From positions 1 through 64,000 of the forward strand of contig NZ_JAPDPH010000006.1 of assembly GCF_026013475.1 (NCBI RefSeq): a DNA stretch of 64,000 nucleotides, in the 5' to 3' direction. Position 1 is the first letter of the stretch. Every line of letters begins with the position of its first letter. Source of the stretch: Micromonospora yasonensis (GTDB lineage: Bacteria; Actinomycetota; Actinomycetes; Mycobacteriales; Micromonosporaceae). A program made the translations under genes and the position numbers. The notes beneath the pieces are model-generated. The model did not search any database and was not told the origin of the DNA. It worked only from the letters and a program-made list of their open reading frames with translations. Of the stretch, positions 35,674 through 43,900 are shown piece by piece.

Positions 35674-35710
35674 CGCTGTGCCGGCCAGGGATGCTCCGGC
35701 CGGCACAGCG
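35674..35710 (-). terminator. 13-bp perfect hairpin after GH30 gene
   Basis: CGCTGTGCCGGCC (35674-35686) pairs exactly with 35698-35710 around an 11-nt loop, 7 bp beyond the GH30 stop. Confidence 0.8.
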
Positions 35711-35717
35711 CCACCGG

Positions 35718-37946
35718 TTAGCCTTGGCGCGTCGTAAAAATCGCGGCGGCCCCGACCGGCAGGCGGTAGGCGTAGGTCGTGTCTCCCCACGGCACGTCGA
35801 ACGTGGCGACCGAGCGGCCCGAGTTGTACACGACGAGAAGCTGCGTGCCGTCGTGCAACACGGCCGTCTTGCGCTGGACGCCGCTGTCCGAGCCTGCCGC
35901 CACGCTCGCCGGGCCGGCGGGCCCGAGCACGTTCAGCTCGTGGATCGACCACCAGTTGCCGGCATCGCCCTGGTTCACCACGCGGATGTAGCGGCCGGTG
36001 ACCTGCGGAATGAGGATCTTGGCCACCGGGCTGCCCGGTCCGGTCGCGATCGGCTGGCCCCAGTTCGTGCCGTCGTTGGACACAAAGAGCTCGTACCCCC
36101 GCGGGGAGTCGCCGCTGCTTCCAGTGGTGTCCAGGACGACCTGGTTGAACGTCTGCTCCGAGCCGAGGTCGACCTGGAACCAGTCACCGGGCCCCATGCC
36201 GCGGCCGGTGCTCCACCGCGTGGCTGGGTCGCCGTCGATCGCCCGGTCAGGTGGTTCGGTGGCATTGCTCGCCGATGCCGACACCGTCCACGCGGCGCGC
36301 GGCAACGGCACTGCGGCCGTCGGAGGGGTGAGCGACGCGCCGGCGGGGAGCGTGTAGCCGAGCCACTGGTCGCCGACCCGCACCTGAGCCTGGTGCGCCA
36401 GCAGTCCAGCGTCGTAGCTGATCAGCGCTCGCGTCCCGTCGGGGTTCTCGAGCGGAACATCAACCGTGCCGATCGCGGCTGGGTCCACCTCGCCATGCTG
36501 GGTACCGGTCCAGGTGAACGTGGCTGCCGCCCCGCCAGGGAGGCGGTAGGTGAACCACTTGTTGCCCCACTGCACGTGGAACGTTTTTTGGCTGTCCGCG
36601 GAGTTGAACGCGACCAGCGCCGTGGAGCCATCGCGGTTGACGAAGGCGACGTCTTGCACGTCACCGGCTCCAAGTGAGTTGGACGCCACCCGGCGGGCAC
36701 CCGGACGCACGAACTTGCTGGCGTGACCGAGCGCCCAGTAGTCGACGGTCTTGGTGTACGACCATTGACCTGCCGCGTCCTGCGCGACCGTCACCACGCC
36801 GCGGCAGGTCAGGCAGCCGCCGTTGGTCGGTCCGTTGTTCTGATCCAGCGCCATGTTCCAGCGGATGACACCCCTTGCCCAGTCACGGGTGCTGTTGATG
36901 ACCAGGCCCAGTGCCGCGGCGAAAGCCGCCTGCTCGTCGCCCTCCCACGTGCCGCCCGAACACTCCGTGTGCCACGCCGGCTTGTTGGGGTAGTCGTTGT
37001 GCGACACAGCCTGGGCTCGCACGTCGCCGCCGTAGCAGTGCCAGGCCGTGCCGGCCACGAAGCCGGTCGCGGCCGGGTCGGCGTACATGGTCTCGGGATA
37101 GCTGACGACATCCCAGTTGTGGTCGTAACCAAGGATCCCGGTATGCAGCTTGCGGTCGCGTAGTGCCGGTCCGAGGTAGTTCTTGATCAGGTTGTTCTGC
37201 TGCTCGGCGCTGAGCGACATGCCCGGATAGCCGGAGGGCACGTAGAGCGGCTCGTTCTGGGGGGTGATGTAGCGGACCGGAACCCCCGCCTGCGCGTAGC
37301 CTTCGAGGAACTTCGCGAAGTAGTCGGCCAGCGGCTGGTAGGCATCCGGCTTGAGCGTCCCGCCGATCATCGAGTCGCTGGTCTTCATCCAGCCTGGCGG
37401 GCTCCACGGCGACGCCATCACCGTCAGCTCCGGGTTGAGCTGACGGGCTTGCTTGAGCAGCGGGATGATGTATGCCCGGTCGTGGTCGATGGAGATACGG
37501 GCGAGCGTCGGATCGCTCTGACCCGCTGGCATGTCGTCGTACGAGTAGTTTCCGTTCACCGCGAAGTCGCTGGAGCCCATCGGCTGACGCAGGAAGCTCA
37601 AGCCGATGCCCTGGCGGCTGAACAGGTCACGCATCGCCGCGTCGCGCTGTGCGCCGTCGAGGCGGGTGCCGACGAGCCAGGCGGAGGAGTCGGTGAACGA
37701 CGCCCCGAAGCCGGTGATCTCCTGATATCGGCGCTGGCTGTCGACGGTGATTGTCGGTCCCTGCGGGGCCTGCCCGCGGTGCCACGACACGTCGGATCGG
37801 CGCGACAGGTAGGTCTTGGTGCCGAGGTCGGTGAGAAACACCGAAACCCCCGCCGGCGCGCTCGCTGCGGCGGGCGCCTCGGCCGGACAAAGCACGAGTA
37901 GGGACAGTGCAGTGGCCAGCCCGACGCGTAGCCCTCTTCGTGACAC
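35718..37946 (-). CDS. Secreted GH30-family glycosidase with C-terminal discoidin domain
   Basis: The roughly 742-aa protein has a leader (SRRGLRVGLATALSLLVLCPAEA) and a (beta/alpha)8 GH30 domain starting ITVDSQRRYQEITGFGASFTDSSAW. The acid/base Glu is near residue 232 in ITPQNEPLY and the nucleophile Glu near 328 in WHTECSGGTW. The C-side beta domain of GH30 follows (FVRPGARRVASNSL), then a second beta segment and an F5/8 type C domain (WTVSASASNATEPPDRAIDG to about residue 660). GH30 members are glucosylceramidases, beta-1,6-glucanases and xylanases; the exact specificity is open. GTG 37946 is preferred over 37967 because AAGGGA is correctly placed before it. Confidence 0.88.
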   Translation of the reverse strand: MSRRGLRVGLATALSLLVLCPAEAPAAASAPAGVSVFLTDLGTKTYLSRRSDVSWHRGQAPQGPTITVDSQRRYQEITGFGASFTDSSAWLVGTRLDGAQRDAAMRDLFSRQGIGLSFLRQPMGSSDFAVNGNYSYDDMPAGQSDPTLARISIDHDRAYIIPLLKQARQLNPELTVMASPWSPPGWMKTSDSMIGGTLKPDAYQPLADYFAKFLEGYAQAGVPVRYITPQNEPLYVPSGYPGMSLSAEQQNNLIKNYLGPALRDRKLHTGILGYDHNWDVVSYPETMYADPAATGFVAGTAWHCYGGDVRAQAVSHNDYPNKPAWHTECSGGTWEGDEQAAFAAALGLVINSTRDWARGVIRWNMALDQNNGPTNGGCLTCRGVVTVAQDAAGQWSYTKTVDYWALGHASKFVRPGARRVASNSLGAGDVQDVAFVNRDGSTALVAFNSADSQKTFHVQWGNKWFTYRLPGGAAATFTWTGTQHGEVDPAAIGTVDVPLENPDGTRALISYDAGLLAHQAQVRVGDQWLGYTLPAGASLTPPTAAVPLPRAAWTVSASASNATEPPDRAIDGDPATRWSTGRGMGPGDWFQVDLGSEQTFNQVVLDTTGSSGDSPRGYELFVSNDGTNWGQPIATGPGSPVAKILIPQVTGRYIRVVNQGDAGNWWSIHELNVLGPAGPASVAAGSDSGVQRKTAVLHDGTQLLVVYNSGRSVATFDVPWGDTTYAYRLPVGAAAIFTTRQG

Positions 37947-38319
37947 CTCGTGATCCCTTCGTTGCACGGCTCCGCAGCGTCTCGAACCGGGAACGTTTCG
38001 GGCGCAGCGCGAGGATTCGGGACTTCATTCAGGTCTAGAATTATTTACACATTTGGCTTAAGGCAGCGTCAAGGGCCCTGGTAGGTCAACCTCGAGGTGG
38101 TCCAGCGCATGTACCTGACCATCGATGGTCCCGGCGAGACGGGGCCAGGGCATTCCGCCAAGCTGTCAGCGACGCCGATGGTCGTTTCCTTGGTGCCGAT
38201 GGCGCGTTGACCAGCTTGGGGGATCGTCCACCATGAGGGACTCCTGATGGTTCGTCCGATGACCCGATGCCGGCCGTCGCGTCACCGTCCCCCGGGTAGC
38301 GGCGCGCAGGGATGGAGCA
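37947..38319. promoter_or_regulatory. Divergent promoter region of GH30 and kinase genes
   Basis: This 373-bp stretch has no gene. It holds GGGAACGTTTCGGG near 37989-38002, an imperfect AACGTT-centred dyad like LacI-family sugar operators. An AT-rich block (TCTAGAATTATTTACACATT, about 38033-38052) could be the GH30 promoter, and ACCTCGAGGT near 38090 is a perfect 10-bp palindrome. Confidence 0.4.
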
Positions 38320-39831
38320 GTGAGGCGGGTGCCGAGACGTCTGCTGGATGGCCGCTACCAGTCCGAGGAGCTGCTGGGCAGCGGCGGCATGGGTGAGGTG
38401 TGGCGCGGCCGCGACCTGCGCCTGGATCGCCCGGTGGCGATCAAGGTGCTCGCCGCGGCCGGCCTGAAGGAGCCGATGGCCGCGGAACGCTTCGACCGCG
38501 AGGCCCGTGCAGCGGCCGGGCTGACGCATCCGCACATCGTCGCTGTCTACGACTTCGGCACCGAGGAGAACGACTCCTACCTGATAATGGAACTGGTGGA
38601 GGGGCGGACCGTGTCCGCACTGATCGCCGACGGTCCGCTCACCGTCCTGCAGGCGTTGTCGATCGCCGTGCAGACCTGCGACGGGATCGCCGCCGCGCAC
38701 GCGGCCGGGGTGGTGCACCGTGACGTGAAGCCAGGCAACCTGATCGTCACCGCCACCGGCACAGTGAAGATCTGCGACTTCGGCATCGCCTGCCTTCCTT
38801 GGGCAAAGGGGGAGAACGCCCTCACCGAGCCGGCGGCCAAGCTCGGTACCAGTTCGTACATGTCTCCCGAGCAGGCTCTCGGCCAGCCGGTTGACCACCG
38901 CACCGACCTGTACGGGCTGGGCTGCACCCTCTACGCCATGCTCGCCGGCCGGCCGCCGTTCGTCGGCGAGTCGCTCAGCGTGCTGCATCAGCACGTCAAC
39001 GAGCCACCCCGGCCGCTGCGCGGGCGCCGGCCCGACGTACCGGCCGAGCTGGACGCCCTGGCCACCGAACTGCTGGCCAAAGATCCCGCCGACCGGCCGT
39101 CCGACGCGGCCGAAGTCCGGGACCGCCTCGCAGCCCTGCTGCCCCGGGCCGGCACGCCGGTTCCCCTCGTGTCGGTCACGCCGGCGGACCCGGGCCGGCC
39201 GGGACGGTCCACGCCGGTGATCGCCCTTCCGCCCAGACCACACGCAGTCGGCCCGGCACGCCCCAGGCCTGGCCATCGCCTGGCACGGCATTGGCGCGAC
39301 GCGCTGCTGGCGGCGGCCCTGCTCGGCGTCGCGCTGCTCGCCCTGACCGGCGTCACGCTGCTCGACCGCGACGACCACACGTCGATCGCGGGATCGACCA
39401 CGCCGCCGGCATCGGCCACCACCGCCGTGGCGCCCCGCGTGCCGGCTGTGCCGCTCACCGTCGCGCCCGCCACGCCGACGCTGCAAGCCGTCGCGTCCGC
39501 CTCCCGCAATCCGGCCAGCCCGACACCGAGCCCTCGGGCCACCTCCCGTAGGCCGAGCCCCACTCCACCCGCTGACCCGATCGCCGGCATGCGCCAGTCG
39601 ATCCGGAAGCAGGTGGAGGCCGGCTTGAACCCAGATGCCGCGAGGGACCTGCACGCCAAGGTGGACGCGATCGCGAAGGAGATTGCCGAGAGCGACCCGG
39701 ACCAGGCCGAGGACCAGCTCAAGAAGCTGCGCGAGAAGCTCGGCGAGCTGCGACGCGACGGCAAGCTCACCACCGACGGCTACGACGCCTTGACGGCCGA
39801 CGCCGACCGGATCGCCGCTGACCTGCGGTAA
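38320..39831 (+). CDS. Membrane Ser/Thr protein kinase (Hanks/PknB type)
   Basis: The 503-aa protein has a kinase domain, residues about 12-265: P-loop LLGSGGMGEVWRG (19-31), Lys42 in VAIKVL, VVHRDVKPGN with catalytic Asp135, DFG at 153-155, and SYMSPEQ. A Pro-rich linker leads to one transmembrane helix (ALLAAALLGVALLALTGVTLL, about 310-330). A low-complexity Thr/Pro stalk and a charged extracellular helical tail (about 425-503; EDQLKKLREKLGELRRDGK) follow. No PASTA repeats are present, so the sensor tail is of another kind. Monocistronic; GTG start with GGAG upstream. Confidence 0.92.
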   Translation: MRRVPRRLLDGRYQSEELLGSGGMGEVWRGRDLRLDRPVAIKVLAAAGLKEPMAAERFDREARAAAGLTHPHIVAVYDFGTEENDSYLIMELVEGRTVSALIADGPLTVLQALSIAVQTCDGIAAAHAAGVVHRDVKPGNLIVTATGTVKICDFGIACLPWAKGENALTEPAAKLGTSSYMSPEQALGQPVDHRTDLYGLGCTLYAMLAGRPPFVGESLSVLHQHVNEPPRPLRGRRPDVPAELDALATELLAKDPADRPSDAAEVRDRLAALLPRAGTPVPLVSVTPADPGRPGRSTPVIALPPRPHAVGPARPRPGHRLARHWRDALLAAALLGVALLALTGVTLLDRDDHTSIAGSTTPPASATTAVAPRVPAVPLTVAPATPTLQAVASASRNPASPTPSPRATSRRPSPTPPADPIAGMRQSIRKQVEAGLNPDAARDLHAKVDAIAKEIAESDPDQAEDQLKKLREKLGELRRDGKLTTDGYDALTADADRIAADLR

Positions 39832-40025
39832 AGACGTGGGGCCTCCGCGGGCCAACTGATCCTCGCGCCGCCTCCAGGCGGCGGGGGTACGCCGGGACTG
39901 GTCGGCACCGGGGAGGTGTCGGTCGGCTCGACGGTGCGTGACTGGCTGTGTTCGAGCGGCGCCCGAGCCGCCGCGCGCATCGCGGCTACCTGTTGAGGAT
40001 GACCTGGCTGTGGGAGGTGTGGCAA

Positions 40026-40505
40026 TCAGCCGTGACTGTCTCCCCGTGACCGGCGGAAGTAGGAGACCGTCGTCACGGCGAGCAGCACCGCGCCAACAAA
40101 GAAATAGGTGTTAATCCCAAGGCCGGCCCAGAGCTCAGCCGTGGAGATGTCTTCCGCCCCCACAAAGCCGCCTCGGCGGATGCCGGTAACCATCAGCAGG
40201 TTTTCGACCATCCCGGGAACCCCTCGGACGACGAGTAGCGCGCTGCCAAACCACAGCGGCGTGAGGAGCACCCACCGAGGGACGCGTCGCCCCCATGGCC
40301 GGACGGTGGCTACAACGACAGCCGCCCCGACGGCCGACATGAGGATGAGAGCGATGTTGAAGATCACGTACGCCCTGAGGCCCCAAGCTCCGTCGCCGGT
40401 CGGATCCTCACCGGGGAGGAACACCGCTACCACGTGGGACACGACGAAAAAGATCAGCCATGCGAACGTGCCGTACGCCCAACGAGGGCTGCCGTGAACT
40501 CTCAC
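40026..40505 (-). CDS. Four-helix membrane protein (DUF3995-like)
   Basis: The 159-aa protein starts MRVHGSPRWAYGTFAWLIFF and has four transmembrane helices (about 12-32, 45-66, 80-96, 130-150). The opening RWAYGTFAWLIFFVVSHV resembles DUF3995 proteins, but the match is by eye only. No catalytic residues are seen. It is isolated between the kinase and a hypothetical gene. Confidence 0.55.
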   Translation of the reverse strand: MRVHGSPRWAYGTFAWLIFFVVSHVVAVFLPGEDPTGDGAWGLRAYVIFNIALILMSAVGAAVVVATVRPWGRRVPRWVLLTPLWFGSALLVVRGVPGMVENLLMVTGIRRGGFVGAEDISTAELWAGLGINTYFFVGAVLLAVTTVSYFRRSRGDSHG

Positions 40506-40691
40506 ACCACCAAGATCGCCGCCTCGGGCACCATGACGCCTCCCATCCTGAGGGGATTCATTTCCCGCACTAGAGGGAGGCTCGAACTCTCGGGCACACC
40601 CAACCCGGCACGACCGCGACCAGTGGCATACGCCCCGAAACTGACTCGGGGGGCCACCGGAGAGCCCGCGGGGCTGCCGGTTGCGTGTTCC

Positions 40692-41594
40692 TCAGGCCTG
40701 GCGCCGCATGCGGTAGTGCAGCCGAACTGCGGGGATGTTCCAGAGCTTGAGGCTGTGATCGGCCCGGACGTCACCGTCCTCGTCGACATACAAATGGAAG
40801 TGTTCGTTCAGTGGGACACGACGTGCGCTGAGCGTTTCGTCATACCGCTCCAGCACGAGATATGCGCCGTTGGCGCCGAACCCTCCGATCGGGGAGTGCA
40901 GATGGAAGCTGCCGTCCGGGCCGGCGGAGGGCTTGAGGAAGACCTGCAACGAGCCCAGCGGCAGAGGAAACACGACGCGGACACTGGGCTGCCCGTTGCC
41001 GGGAAGGGTCCTGACGCCATACAGGCCGCTGTAGGTCACGTGGCCTGTCTTGCGCATGTTGCGGAGCCAGGCCGAGCCGACGACCTCGCCGTCCGCGTCG
41101 TGGATGTGGACCACCTTGCTGGTCATGCCAAACGACGCATCGAGCGGTCGCATCGGCAAGCAGGCCTGCTGCAGCCGTTCGCTGAGCAGGGCCGTGATAG
41201 CCCGACCGAATGGCCAGGCAAGGGCGGACCACTCCGACCACAGATCCAGGTGCCACCGGGAGGCGTGCTCGTAGAAGTCGGCGATCCGTGGGTCCACGTC
41301 GGCGGGATCGAAACCCTCGCCGCCGAGCGCGGCGAATGAGGTTAGCAGCCCGTGATCGGGGCCCGTGCTCAGCGAGCCGCCGAGATCGGTGGCCGTTCGC
41401 TCCACCCAGTCATGCCCGACGATGTCGCGCCCCGCGCTCGGGCCGATCAACCAGCTGACCGAGTTTCGCGGGAGGCGCCGGCTGGAGACCCGCATCAGGG
41501 CGCGGCCGAGGAGGTCGATCGGATGCCGGCACAACACCGGATGGGTCAGCGACGGCAGCATCTCCTGGGGGGCGGTCACGGGCAGAAGGTACAC
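40692..41594 (-). CDS. Hypothetical protein
   Basis: The 300-aa protein has a soluble appearance and no signal peptide. Recurrent Trp/Tyr features occur (RIADFYEHASRWHLDLWSEW, VVGSAWLRNMRKTGHVTYSG, PLPLGSLQVFLKPS, GGFGANGAYLVLERYDET). The second half looks beta-rich with ordered Gly loops, and its good codon usage supports a real gene. No family is recognised. An internal ATG 11 residues in is an alternative start. It stands alone. Confidence 0.6.
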   Translation of the reverse strand: MYLLPVTAPQEMLPSLTHPVLCRHPIDLLGRALMRVSSRRLPRNSVSWLIGPSAGRDIVGHDWVERTATDLGGSLSTGPDHGLLTSFAALGGEGFDPADVDPRIADFYEHASRWHLDLWSEWSALAWPFGRAITALLSERLQQACLPMRPLDASFGMTSKVVHIHDADGEVVGSAWLRNMRKTGHVTYSGLYGVRTLPGNGQPSVRVVFPLPLGSLQVFLKPSAGPDGSFHLHSPIGGFGANGAYLVLERYDETLSARRVPLNEHFHLYVDEDGDVRADHSLKLWNIPAVRLHYRMRRQA

Positions 41595-41734
41595 GCAGCC
41601 GCCGATTCACCGTCACCCACCGGACGCCCCAGCCGCACAGAGATCGGATCCTCTCAATCTCACCTGAGCAGACACACCGCTGGTCTTCGCGGCAGATCGA
41701 CGCATTTACCTACCCGATCGCCAGGGATTTCGGC

Positions 41735-41905
41735 ATGAACAGCTTCGGATCACCATCGATACCACCGAATCAGTTGATGTTCAGCGATCCCGCACCAGCA
41801 CGGCGGCTGACGCGGCTCGAGAATGAGGCCGGCAGCGGCCTGCCGTTCGTCACCCTCACCACTCGGCTCCGCATCGTCGGCGCAACCATCGAAGAGGCCG
41901 GCTAA
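41735..41905 (+). CDS. Small hypothetical protein upstream of DUF5317-type gene
   Basis: The 56-aa ORF (MNSFGSPSIPPNQLMFSDP...) has AGGGA 7 nt before the ATG, and its stop is 3 bp before the ATG of the DUF5317-type gene, which suggests cotranslation. The middle RRLTRLENEAGSGLPFVT and the end TTRLRIVGATIEEAG look ordered. No family recognised. Confidence 0.45.
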   Translation: MNSFGSPSIPPNQLMFSDPAPARRLTRLENEAGSGLPFVTLTTRLRIVGATIEEAG

Positions 41906-41908
41906 CCG

Positions 41909-42534
41909 ATGTCCTTCCTTCTTGTCAGCCCCGTCCTCGTCGGTCTGGCCGCCGGATACCTCACCGGCGGCCGGCCACGCCGGCTGGCCCACCAGCGTTT
42001 GCGGGGCCTCTGGCTGTTGTACGCAGCCGCGGTCGGACAACTGCTGAGCCACGTACCGCCGGGCTCCCGACTGCTCAGCGACCCCGCCCAGCGATGGCTG
42101 ACCGCCCTGGTGTTCGCCACCGTCGGCGTCGCGTTGCTGATCAACCTCCCCCACCTGCCCGGGCCGGCCCGCGCCGGCGTCGGTATCGCCCTCGCCGGCG
42201 CCGCGTTGACGCGGCAACGATCCTGCCGAACGGACACATGCCGGTAGCAGCGGCCGCACTACGCGACATCGGCGCCGCCCCTACCAGCACCACATTGGAT
42301 CCCCACCATTCGGTCGGCACCGCAACGACTCGACTCGCCATACTCGGCGACATCCTGCCCGTGCCGTGGCTGAACGTGGTCATCAGCGTCGGCGACATCG
42401 TTCTCATGTCGGGTATCGCCCTGCTCGTCGCGGCCCTCATGCACCGGGCCATCCCGGACCACCCTCAACTGACGGCCGCCGAGAGGGACGGCCTCTGCAA
42501 TCGCAACGCCGCAGTTCGATGCGTACGCCGTTGA
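41909..42534 (+). pseudogene. DUF5317-type membrane protein, frameshifted
   Basis: Frame 1 (41909 to about 42208) encodes MSFLLVSPVLVGLAAGYLTGG and several hydrophobic segments up to GVGIALAGAAL. The family then continues N-A-A-T-I-L-P-N-G-H-M-P-V-A-A-A-A-L, which is found in the frame beginning at 42211. Two bases (AC, 42209-42210) stand where an Asn codon AAC is expected, so a single missing A explains the break. The second part ends with WLNVVISVGDIVLMSGIALLVAALM and a tail. It is either a recent pseudogene or a one-base sequencing error; all remaining sequence looks functional. Confidence 0.75.
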
Positions 42535-42667
42535 ATGCCCGCCCGAGCGCAGCCACGGCGTGCCCGAAAACCACCTGGCGGTGCACGGCATTCGCAGTCA
42601 CCGTCCGTGATGCGTGCTCAGTGGCAACCCGGATGCCGCGTAGCCTGAGGTTCGTTAGCTTGCCCCC

Positions 42668-43078
42668 ATGACGACCACGTCGAACGAAGAACTGATCCAG
42701 GCGGCGCGGGCCGTGCTCAATCCTCACGTTGTGGGTGATCGTCTCTTCGGGGACGTGGGAGCGGCGTTGGTCACCAGCAACGGCAACCGGTACACGGGAG
42801 TCTGCATCGATACCGGTTCGGGTACGGGCTTCTGCGCGGAACACAGCGCCATCGCCGCCATGGTCACCGCCGGCGAGTACCAGATCGCGAGAATCGTGGC
42901 CGTCTGGCGAGATGACGAAGGTGCTCTGTACGTACTGCCGCCGTGTGGGCGCTGCCGCGAGTTCATCCGCCAGATCGACCACGGCAACATCAACACAGAA
43001 GTGATCCTCGGCCGAAACAGGTCGGCCACACTGAGGGAACTGCTGCCCGTCAACGAGTGGCCTGACCCCCTCGACTGA
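42668..43078 (+). CDS. Cytidine/blasticidin-S deaminase-like protein
   Basis: The 136-aa zinc deaminase has GFCAEHSAIAAM, in which Cys is the zinc ligand and Glu the proton shuttle, and VLPPCGRCREFI with the other two zinc Cys. The tetrameric cytidine deaminase fold is about this length. The diverged substrate loops (TGVCIDTGSGTGFC) resemble blasticidin-S deaminases and homologs annotated as cytidine deaminase. It therefore either salvages (deoxy)cytidine or detoxifies a nucleoside antibiotic. ATG start, single gene. Confidence 0.85.
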   Translation: MTTTSNEELIQAARAVLNPHVVGDRLFGDVGAALVTSNGNRYTGVCIDTGSGTGFCAEHSAIAAMVTAGEYQIARIVAVWRDDEGALYVLPPCGRCREFIRQIDHGNINTEVILGRNRSATLRELLPVNEWPDPLD

Positions 43079-43196
43079 CAAGCAATGGCCTTGCTGTTAA
43101 TACGGCAGCCCGGGTTCGTCATGTAGCTGGCCCGGCGATGAGTTCCGGCGACTTCGCGCTGGCCGGCGTGTCTGCGGGCATGGAGACGGCCGCCGG

Positions 43197-43225
43197 TTGA
43201 TCATGCACTATCTGTGGGGATAAGT
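43197..43225 (+). promoter_or_regulatory. Possible promoter in the 43.1-43.4 kb gap
   Basis: TTGATC (43197-43202) and ATAAGT (43220-43225) are separated by 17 bp, a fair vegetative-type promoter. It would give a leader running to the SRPBCC gene. Confidence 0.3.
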
Positions 43226-43281
43226 GAAGATCGAGCACCGTCAAGACGTCACTCGACGTGTAGCCCCTGCCCCCGAAACCT

Positions 43282-43341
43282 CCGAGGCTCGGGTAGGGCC
43301 TCGGTGGCGCCTACGGGATCACTCCGCCAGCGCCACCGAGG
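43282..43341 (+). promoter_or_regulatory. Two mutually exclusive hairpins upstream of SRPBCC-TetR genes
   Basis: CCTCGGTGGCGC (43299-43310) pairs perfectly with 43330-43341 across 19 nt. Part of it (43298-43304, GCCTCGG) can instead pair with CCGAGGC at 43282-43288. The competition resembles terminator/antiterminator switching, although a simple terminator for the deaminase gene is also possible. Confidence 0.35.
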
Positions 43342-43362
43342 ACTGGGCCGAGGCGGCAGCTA

Positions 43363-43396
43363 TTGACGCTCGCGTCCGCTGCGTACCATCTGGTAC
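43363..43396 (+). promoter_or_regulatory. Promoter with palindromic operator abutting the SRPBCC start
   Basis: TTGACG (43363-43368) and TACCAT (43384-43389) could be -35/-10 with a short 15-bp spacer. GTACCA-TC-TGGTAC (43383-43396) is a perfect dyad covering the -10 and ending directly at the ATG. No ribosome site is present, consistent with a leaderless mRNA. It is a probable binding site of the TetR protein encoded downstream. Confidence 0.6.
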
Positions 43397-43900
43397 ATGG
43401 ACTATGCGGAGACGATCACCACCACGGCAGGGACCGGGCCCACCTGGGCGGCACTGGCGAACGTGACGAGCTATCCCCGGTGGACGACGTCTATGTCGAA
43501 TGTCGAGCCGCTCGACGGGCCGTCCCTGGACGTGGGCAACCGGTTCCGCATCCGCCAGCCCGGCCTGCCGACGACGGTGTGGCGGGTCTGCGAGCTGCGA
43601 CCGGGTGCGTCGTTCGCCTGGGACGCGCACGCGCCCGGGGTGCACACCGTCGCCTACCACCGGGTGGACGGCCAGTCCGACGGGACGACCCGGATCAGCA
43701 TCGGCATCCGGCAGACCGGCGCCCTCGCCTGGCTGGTCGCGCTGCTGACCGCGGCGCGGACGCGACGGTACCTGCGAATGGAGGCGGCCGGACTCAGGGC
43801 GGCCGCCGAGGCGGGTGCCGCGCCGTCGCCGTCCCCGGCCGGCGAGGCGGGTGCCGTGACGGCGATGGACGACGGAGCGGCCTCCACCGATGGCAGGTGA
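43397..43900 (+). CDS. SRPBCC-family protein (polyketide cyclase/START-like)
   Basis: The 167-aa protein begins DYAETITTTAGTGPTWAALANVTSYPRWTT, the helix-grip opening with the conserved Trp. It continues GNRFRIRQPGLPTTVWRVCEL and SFAWDAHAPGVHTVAYHRV and has a C-terminal helix (RTRRYLRMEAAGLRAAAE). It then has a low-complexity Ala/Pro tail that overlaps the TetR gene by 11 bp. The fold binds hydrophobic ligands or catalyses cyclisation. Co-operonic with its likely repressor. Confidence 0.82.
   Translation: MDYAETITTTAGTGPTWAALANVTSYPRWTTSMSNVEPLDGPSLDVGNRFRIRQPGLPTTVWRVCELRPGASFAWDAHAPGVHTVAYHRVDGQSDGTTRISIGIRQTGALAWLVALLTAARTRRYLRMEAAGLRAAAEAGAAPSPSPAGEAGAVTAMDDGAASTDGR

Noticed and set aside
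38086..39855. 589-codon open frame on the - strand
   Set aside because: Antisense of the Ser/Thr kinase, whose HRD and DFG motifs prove the + strand is coding.
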